NCBI GenBank assembly: GCA_021773235.1
Contig: JAJFKL010000016.1
Location: 1-43,246 of the forward strand
Direction of reading: 5' to 3'
DNA length: 43,246 nt
DNA from: Gammaproteobacteria bacterium
GTDB taxonomy: Bacteria > Pseudomonadota > Gammaproteobacteria > Eutrophobiales > Eutrophobiaceae
Each line of letters opens with the position of its first letter. The stretch's first letter is position 1. This document shows, piece by piece, positions 7,578 to 16,500 of the stretch. The position numbers and the translations under genes were made by a program. The notes under the pieces were generated by a model. The model had not been told where the DNA came from, did not search any database, and saw nothing but the letters and a program-made list of their open reading frames with translations.

Positions 7578-10500
7578 ATGATAGGCGTAATGAAACTTCC
7601 TCCGCTAAAACGACAACAATGCAGCGCGTTAATCGCGACGGCATTATTGACCTTCACGACGGGTGTCACTGCCAATCCTGTGGGCGAGCAAGTCATTCAA
7701 GGACAGGCGGGTTTTACCCGCAGTGGTAGCAACCTCATCATCACCCAAGGGTCGCAACGCGTTATCATCAATTGGCAGGACTTCTCCAATGCCAATGGCG
7801 ATCTCACTAAATTCATCCAACCGAATAGCAGCGCTGCCGCACTCAACCGCGTCATCTCTGGAAACCCATCAGCACTACTTGGTGACTTGGAAGCCAATGG
7901 CCATATCTATCTAATCAATCCAAACGGAATTGTTGTCGGCGCCGGTGCCAATATCAATACGCAAAGTTTTATCGCATCAACGTTAGACGTTGCCGATGCC
8001 GATTTCATGAGCGGTGGAGATTTAAACTTCGTTGGCGACAGCCAAAAGACCATAGAAAACCTCGGTACGATTAATGGCGGAAATGGCGATGTGTTTTTAA
8101 TCGCCAAGCATGTTGATAACAGTGGAACAATTAAATCTGAAGGACATGTTGGTTTAGCCGGTGGTAATGATGTCTTACTTAAAGCCAGCGGAGATGATCG
8201 TTTAAGTGTACGTGTTACCGATAAAGACGGTAGTGTCAATCAAAGTGGATTAATCGAAGCAACCAGGATCGAACTTAAAGCGGCAAACAATAATCCCTAT
8301 GCATTGGCAATTAATCATGACGGTATTAGCCGCGCGACCAGTGCCGTGAATAAAAAAGGCCGCATCATTCTTTCCGGTGGAGATAAAGGTGAAGTGCGTA
8401 TCTCAGGAACGCTAGATGCTTCTGGTAAAGGCGAGGGTGAAACAGGCGGACAAGTCATCGTACTTGGTGAAAAAGTCGGTTTGTTTGATGAAGCGAAGAT
8501 AGATGTCTCTGGCGATGCCGGTGGCGGTGAAGTGCTACTCGGTGGAGAACAACAAGGTGCGGTGGCAGTAGCCGGTGAAACCAATACCGATGTGTTGTAT
8601 ATCGATGATGATGCCGAGATCAATGCCGATGCTATTACAGAAGGCGACGGTGGGCGCATCATTACTTGGGCGAATCATACTAATCGTGCCTTTGGTGATA
8701 TCAGTGCGCGAGGTGGTGCAGTGTCAGGTGATGGTGGCTTTGTTGAAATTTCCGGTGGGCACTATTTTGAAATTGGTGGCACGCCTGATGTCACGGCAAG
8801 CAATGGTTTAGGTGGTCATTGGCTTATTGACCCATCGGGTAACGATCTCAATATTGTTTTCGGTGGTGCCAATACAAATATTAATGCTGCTAACCCTTTT
8901 GCAACTACCGATGATGCAGCGAGTTTAGGTTGGAACTTAATCAGAGCAGGGTTGATTGCAGGAACCACTGTCACGGTTACTACAACGAACAGCGGCACCA
9001 GTAGTGAGAATGGCAATATCAATGTTAATACTGATCTGGATTACAACGGGATTGGTACTCTAGGTAAAACCCTGACCTTGAATGCTATTGGCGACATTAA
9101 TTTCAATAACAAGATTTTTGATAGCGTAGGTGTCGATGACATCTTAAACCTTAATTTGTTTGCAGGTGGTGGAATTAACCTTGATGCGGATGGTTCTGTT
9201 GTGTCAGGTACATTTAATGCGACAACCTTCGACGGCGTTGGCGGAACCTTTGAGGTTGAAGCAGGCACGACCTTTACTGTTAAAGGAATGGGTTCAACAT
9301 TTGATTCAACCATCAACGCTTATGATTATAATTTTGCCGGCACGTTAAATTACGACGACACAGACACACTCAATTTAGTGCAGCGACCTTCAAGTACAGG
9401 TTTTGGTATCGGTGCTGCAACTTGTGGCGGTTCTTGTGACACCTTAATTGACAATGCAGAATTAAATCGAATATTCGTACCAAACGGCACACTTAATTTT
9501 TCTGCTAACAGTAGATTGTTTGTTAAAGACGTTGCTGCTGCGAACACTGATCAAATCAATGCCGTTAAATTAAACAGTAGCGGTGGCGATATCGAATTTG
9601 AAGCAGGTACCGGCAATACTTTTACCCAACTCGATGTTAATACAACAAACGATGTCTTAATCAATTCAAGTGTGACAGCGACTAGCGGCGATATAAATAT
9701 GCAAACCACAGGCGGCAGAATTAGTGGCATAGGTTTAATCACAGCGAATGATATTGGCTTAATCGCCAGTGGCGTAAATTCAGCAATTGGTAGTAGCGGT
9801 GCCGGAGCGGTTAATGCTAATGCGACAGGTATTGTTACCGCAACAGCGAGTAATGGTAACGGCGGTATATTCTTAAAGAACATAGGCGACATTAATATCA
9901 GTAGTAACCTTGTTTTTGATTCAGGCACGGGAGATGCAGAACTCACAGCGATTGCTGGATCAGTCACCACAGGCAGCAGCCTAATTAATTTCAACGGCAC
10001 AAATTTAACTCTCACCACCACCGAAGGATCCAGCAACAACATAGTAGATGATAGGGATATCCAAATTGGTAGTGGTGGTATCAATGCAAGCACGACCAAC
10101 ATCACATTTAACTCAGCTGACAATGTTATTGTCGATGGAGAAATAAACGCAGCGAGTTTTACTGCAACAGCAGGTAGCGGTGTCTTCGGTGCCGACGACG
10201 ATGCGCATATCGGCGGTGTCGGCGGTGCGGGTGGTTCGGGTGGCAGTCTTACCATTAACGCGGCCATAATCTCCCAGCAAGATTTGTCCATCAATGCGGG
10301 TCACGGCGGTTTCGGTGGTAACGGTTGTACTACTCCAGGTTGTACGGGAACTGGTGGAGCAGGAGGTATCGGCGGCAGTCTTACTATTGATGGAGCTTTG
10401 ACGTCTCAGTTGGGTTTAATATCCCTTAACGCTGGTAATGGCGGCTCTGGTGGGAGCGGCGGTACGGGTGGGGTGTCAGGTTTGGGCGCCCTCGGCGGCG

Positions 10501-13500
10501 GTCTTATCATTAACGCGGCCTTATCGTCCCAACAGTCTCTAACCCTTAGCGCGGGTAACGGCGGTGCTGGTGAAATTGGCTTCGACGGTGGCAGCATTAT
10601 TGTTAACGCTACATTAACTTCCCACCAGCAGACTCTAACCCTCAGCGCGGGTGACGGCGGTTCGACAGCTAGTTTGAGTCTCGGAGGTGGCAACGGTGGC
10701 AGTCTTAACATCAACGCAGCCTTAACGTCACAACAAGATTTAACACTCAGCGTGGGTGACGCTGGCAGCGATGCCCCCGGCGGAGCATCCGGAGCAGATG
10801 GCACCGTATCAGGCAATCAAATTGATGCAACTTCGAGCAACGGCAGCATTACTGTGAATGGTAGAATTGTTGCTGACGCTGGTAGCAGTGTTTCTTTATT
10901 GGCAGGCACAGCGGCAACACAACTTCTTACCTTAAATACACCGCAAGATTTGAATCTCACCGGTACGGGTAACTTAAGCCTGCAAGGCTTTGGTTTTAAT
11001 TCCGCGAATAATTTCAATACTGTTGATGGCAACATTAGCATTAATAGTGGTGCGGGCGATTTAGGTTTAACCGGTACCGTTACAGCCACCAATGGTGATG
11101 TGAACTTAATCAGTGGTGGCAACTTAACGGCTTCACAACTGATTACCGGTAATAACATTGGCTTAATTGCGAGTGGATTAAATTCAGCAATTGGTACGAG
11201 TGGCAGTGCGATTCAAACCAATGCATCAGGGATTATTACTGCCACTGCAAGCGATGGTAATGGCGGTATCTTTCTCTCTAAACTAGGCGACTTTGATATC
11301 AGTAACCTAGTATTGAATACCGATACCGGTGATGCCGAACTTACTGCTGTTGATGGCAACCTTACTTCCGGCGCAACGGCGTTTAATTTTACGGGTGCGA
11401 ACATAACACTGAAGACTACCGAAGACCCCAGCAATAACACCGCCGGTGATCGCAATATTCAGATTGGCTCGGGCGGTATCAGTGCGACTAATACCAACAT
11501 TACCTTAACATCTGCCGATGATGTCATTGTCGATGGCGAGATTACTGCAGCGAGTCTTACCGCCACGGCAGGAGATGGAAAAGCTGGCGTGGGGTTCATT
11601 GCCGCAATAGACGAGCCGAACCCGTTGAATAATGGCAGAACGGGCAACGACGGCGAGCGTGGCGGGAATATTGTGGTTAACCAAAGTATTACCAGTACAG
11701 CCGGCGATATAAATTTAACCGCTGGCATAGGCGGGACTGGAGCACAAGGTGAAAATGGTACTGGTAATGGGACAGGTAACTTTTCCGGGAATGGCGGAAA
11801 CAGCGGCGGCACGGGAGGCAATGGCGTTGCGGGCGGTTCGATCACAGTCAATGCGGCCTTAACAGCGCAGCAAGGCCTGAGTTTGACCGCTGGGACAGGC
11901 GGTAACGGCGGCAGCGGTGGCTCCAGCAGTCACGACGGCGGCTTCGGCTCAAGCGGCATCAACGGCACTAGTGGCGGCACGGGTGGTAATGGCGACGCGG
12001 GTGGTTCGATAACGCTCAATGCGGCCTTAAGTGCACAACAAACTCTACAAATAAGCACAGGAACCGGTGGCGCTGCCGGCGGTGGCGGTTCCAGCCACAG
12101 CTTCGGAGACAACGGTGCTAATGGTCAAGCAGGTATTCAGGGACAGATTACGGGTAATCAGATAGATGCTACGACAACCAATGGCAATATAACGGTGACG
12201 GGTGAAATTAATGCCGGAACGGATGATGTCGTATTAAATGCGGGTGACCAATTAAGCCTTTCCGATCTCATTACCGCGAATAATATTAGCCTTACTGCTG
12301 CAGGTACCGATGCAGCAATTGGTGCGAGTGGCAGTGCAGTTCAAACGAATGCGTCGGGAATAATTACTGCAAACGCGAGTAACGGAACCGGCGGAATCTT
12401 TTTAAGTAATCAAGGTGACTTACAAATAGGCAATATTGATAGTGGTACTGGTGATGCAGCATTAACAGCTGTTGATGGTGCTATATCTTCAGGTAGTAGT
12501 TTGATCAATTTTGGCGGTGCTAACTTAACCCTCACCACCACCGAAGACGCCAGCAACAACACCGCCGGTGATCGCAGTATTCAAATTGGTTCGGGTGGGA
12601 TTAGCGGTGCAACGACCAACCTTACTTTAACCTCTGCCGATGATGTCATTGTCGATGGTGCGATTAACGCAGCGAGTGTTACCGCGACTGTGGGTGATGG
12701 CAAACATGCGAGTGGTTTCAATCTTAGCTCCGGCAGTTTAAACCAAAGGTTTGCTGGTAATGCCGGTGAACGTGGTGGCGACATTATTGTGAATGAAACC
12801 ATTACGTCGCAAACGGCTGATATTAATTTAACTGCGGGTGATGGCGGCGCTGGTGCGCAAGGCGAAGATGCTACCTTTCCTGATCAAGGTGGAGACGGTG
12901 GTGCCGGTGGTCGTGGTGGCAACATCGTTATCGCAGCAGCGCTCAATTCAGCACAAGATGTTTTACTGACTTCAGGTGAAGGAGGTACCGGTAACAATGG
13001 TGGTGATGGTGAAGTGACCGGTGGTATCGGTGGCGGTACCGGTGGTAAAGGTGGTGATGCCGGTGATATTTCGCTTACCTCAACAATCACTGCGACGAAT
13101 AACATTAACCTGACTACGGTTAGAGGTGGCGACTCTGGTGCGGGTGGTGAAGTTTTTATTAGCACTACTACTGGTGGTACTGGTGGAGATACCGGTGATG
13201 GTGGTGATATACAACTGGCTGGTTTGATAAACAGCACATCTGGCAATATCAGTTTAAACGCAGGGTTTCAGGGGCGGTTTAATACAATAATCGGTGGTGG
13301 TTCTGGTGCAGCTGGAACGGCGGGCAGTCTTGGCAAGATTACCGGTAGTGATATTGATGTACGTGCAACCAATGGCAGCGTTGCGATTGGCGGCGAAATA
13401 AATCCTGACGTGAATACCAATGTGACCTTACTCGCAGGTACACAAACCGGACAAACCTTATCGATTACAGGTAATCCAATCCCCGGTGGAGGAGGTGCTG

Positions 13501-16500
13501 CTGCCCCTACTAATGATATCAACCTTACCGGTAGCGGTAACTTAACGTTACAAGGCTTTGGTTTTACCTATGATAAAAACATCAGCACCGAAACAGGCAA
13601 CATTAATATCAACAGTGGTGATGGTGCATTAAGTTTAACGAGTACGCTTTCATCTACTAACGGTGATGTGAGTTTAACGAGTGGTGATGTATTAACTGTT
13701 ACGGGTGCCATTAACGCAATTAATGGTGATGTTGATCTAAGTAGTGTTAGTGACTTGAATGTATCGCAATTGATTACCGCGAATAATGTCGGTTTGATTG
13801 CCAGTGGAATGAATGCGGCGATAGGTAATAGCACTATAATACGAACAGATACCACTGGTCTTATTACTGCCAATGCAAGCACCGGCACTGGCGGTATTTC
13901 TTTGTTGAAAGCAGGCGATTTTGATATTAGCAATGATATTAATTTTAATGCCGGTATGGGTAACGTTGAATTAGAGGCGGTTGATGGAAAGTTATTTACA
14001 GACAGCACCACGTTGAATGTTAATGCAGCTAACCTGACCTTAAAAACAGCTGAAGCAAACAATAATAATACCCTCGACGACCAATCTATTACGATCAACT
14101 CAGGTGGTATTAATGCAACGAATACAAATATCACCTTAGTCTCTGCCGATGATGTCATTATTAATGGTGCGATTAATGCTACAAGTGTCACAGCGACAGC
14201 CGGTATTAGTCGTGTTTCTAGCGGAACCTTTGATGATCCGAGTACAACGACTACTGCGCAGACTGGGAACCCAGGCGTACGCGGTGGTGACGTCGTTATT
14301 AATCAAACGGTCACGACACAAACCGGTGATATTAATTTGACTGCAGGTCGTGGTGGCGCGGGTGCACAAGGCCAAGATGGTGATTCCAATAATCAAGGTG
14401 GTAACGGTGGTGCTGGTGGACTCGGCGGCAGTATCTTTATCGCGGCAGATGTTAACTCAGCACAAGATATCATACTGACTTCCGGTGAAGGTGGTGCGGG
14501 CCTTGATGGTGGCGTTGGTGGTAGTCAAAGCTTGGGGGTCGGTGGTGGTATCGGTGGTGCGGGAGGTCAGTCGGGTGATATTAATGTGACTGGTTCGGTA
14601 ACGGCCACACGTAATATCAATCTGACGACAGCCAGGGGTGGTGACTCTGGTGCAGGCGGTGATGCCCTAATTGGTAGTAGTGGATCTGATGGCGATACCG
14701 GTGATAGTGGTGAATTGCAACTGGCCGGTTTGATCAATAGCACGTCTGGTGATGTGACACTGGACACGGGACCTACTGGCCGGTTTGGTGGTGGTTTTGG
14801 TGGGCCTGGTGCTATAGGTAGTGTCGGTAAAATCACTGGCAGTGATATTAATGTACGTGCCGATGCGGGTGATATTGATGTTAACGCCGAAGTCGCGGCG
14901 GATACGAATGGTAACGTCACGTTAGTCGCGGGCAACACGTTAAGCTTTGCCGCCTTACAAGACATTAACTTAACTGGTACAGGTAACTTAACCTTACAAA
15001 GTAACGGTTTTAATTCCGCAAATAATTTCAGCACTGTCGATGGTGATATCTCGATCAATAGTGGTGCTTCAAACATTACACTTTCTGGCACAGTGAATTC
15101 AGGTAATGGAGATCTAAGTGTTACTGCAGGTGGGTTTTTCAATACATCAACGCTGAGTGGTAACGATATTACTTTGACTCATACGGGTAACCCATTCATG
15201 TCAGGTATACAGAAGGATGCGGGCGGCGCTGCTGTTGAAATACAAGCGACAGGTAAACTTAATGTTGATAACGCAAATGGTAGCGCTGCAATAATTAATC
15301 AAACCGGTGATTTACAGATTGGTACATTAACCGGCGGAAATGCGTTTGGCCTAAGTGGTGGAAGCAGCAGCATAGCGTTAACCGTGCAGGATGGTGATTT
15401 GAACATGGATAACACCAGTTCAATTACTAACTACAGCAATATCAATTTTACTGCACACAATGGCAGTATCGATACCGGTACGGCATCGCTTACCGTTGCC
15501 TTTTCAGAAGCAACTCCATCTGTAATACATTCGGGCGTGATGACATTGATTACCACAGAAGACACGGCGGGTGATCATAATATTACGATTGGTAGCGGTG
15601 GGATTAGTGATGGAAACATTACGTTAAGTTCGACGGATGATGTTGTTGTAAACGGTGCTATCAATAGTGATGGTTTTTCAGCAATAACCGGTAATGGTGC
15701 TTTCGGTGTTTTTACGAGCGGACAGAACGGTAGCGATGGTGAACGTGGTGGCAACATCAATATTAACTCAAGTATTCAAACGAATGCGGGTGTCATTAAT
15801 TTAACCGCAGGTCGTGGTGGTGATGGTAGTCGTACCGATGTTAATGGTGGTGTTGGCGGTCATGGTGCTGCTGGTGGTTCGATTATAGTTAATGGCGCGC
15901 TGACGGCGAATCAGGATTTAAGCCAAAGTTCGTCGGGTGCTATCACTGTCAATGCGGGTGATGGCGGTCGTGGTGCCGGTAGTATTGATTTAGGAATAAC
16001 AACGACTGCAGGTAACGGTGGACAAGGTGGCGACATAAACATCACTGGTGATGTGACATCTAATATTGATATCAGCTTGAACAGTGGTGACGGCGAACAA
16101 GGTGGCGCGGGCAGTGATATTAGCGGTATCGGCGGTGTTGGTGGCAGTGGCGGCAATATTGATGTTCAAGGAAAGTTAGCAGCGCAACAGGATATTAATG
16201 TGACGTCTGGTAACGGTGGTGCCGGTGGAGTCGGAACGATTAATGCCAGCACTGATGGTACCGGGGGCAATGGTGGGAATGCGGGTAACACCTCCCTTCA
16301 AGATACGGTGACTGCTCAACGACATGTTAATTTACTTATCAATACAGGCGGTGATGGTGGTGATGGTCGATCTGGGGGTGGGATGGTCGGTTTCGGCACC
16401 GGTGGCACCGGTGGTAATGGCGGTGTGATGGATCTGCGCGGTGCGATTAGTGCGCAAAGTGATATTCAACTGATTGTTTCTAATGCCGGTGATGGTGGTT

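Noticed and set aside
10200..16500. CRISPR-like or microsatellite repeats in the GGxGG tracts
   Set aside because: Repeats are protein-level Gly-rich motifs in frame, irregular in length and sequence; they belong to the adhesin coding sequence.
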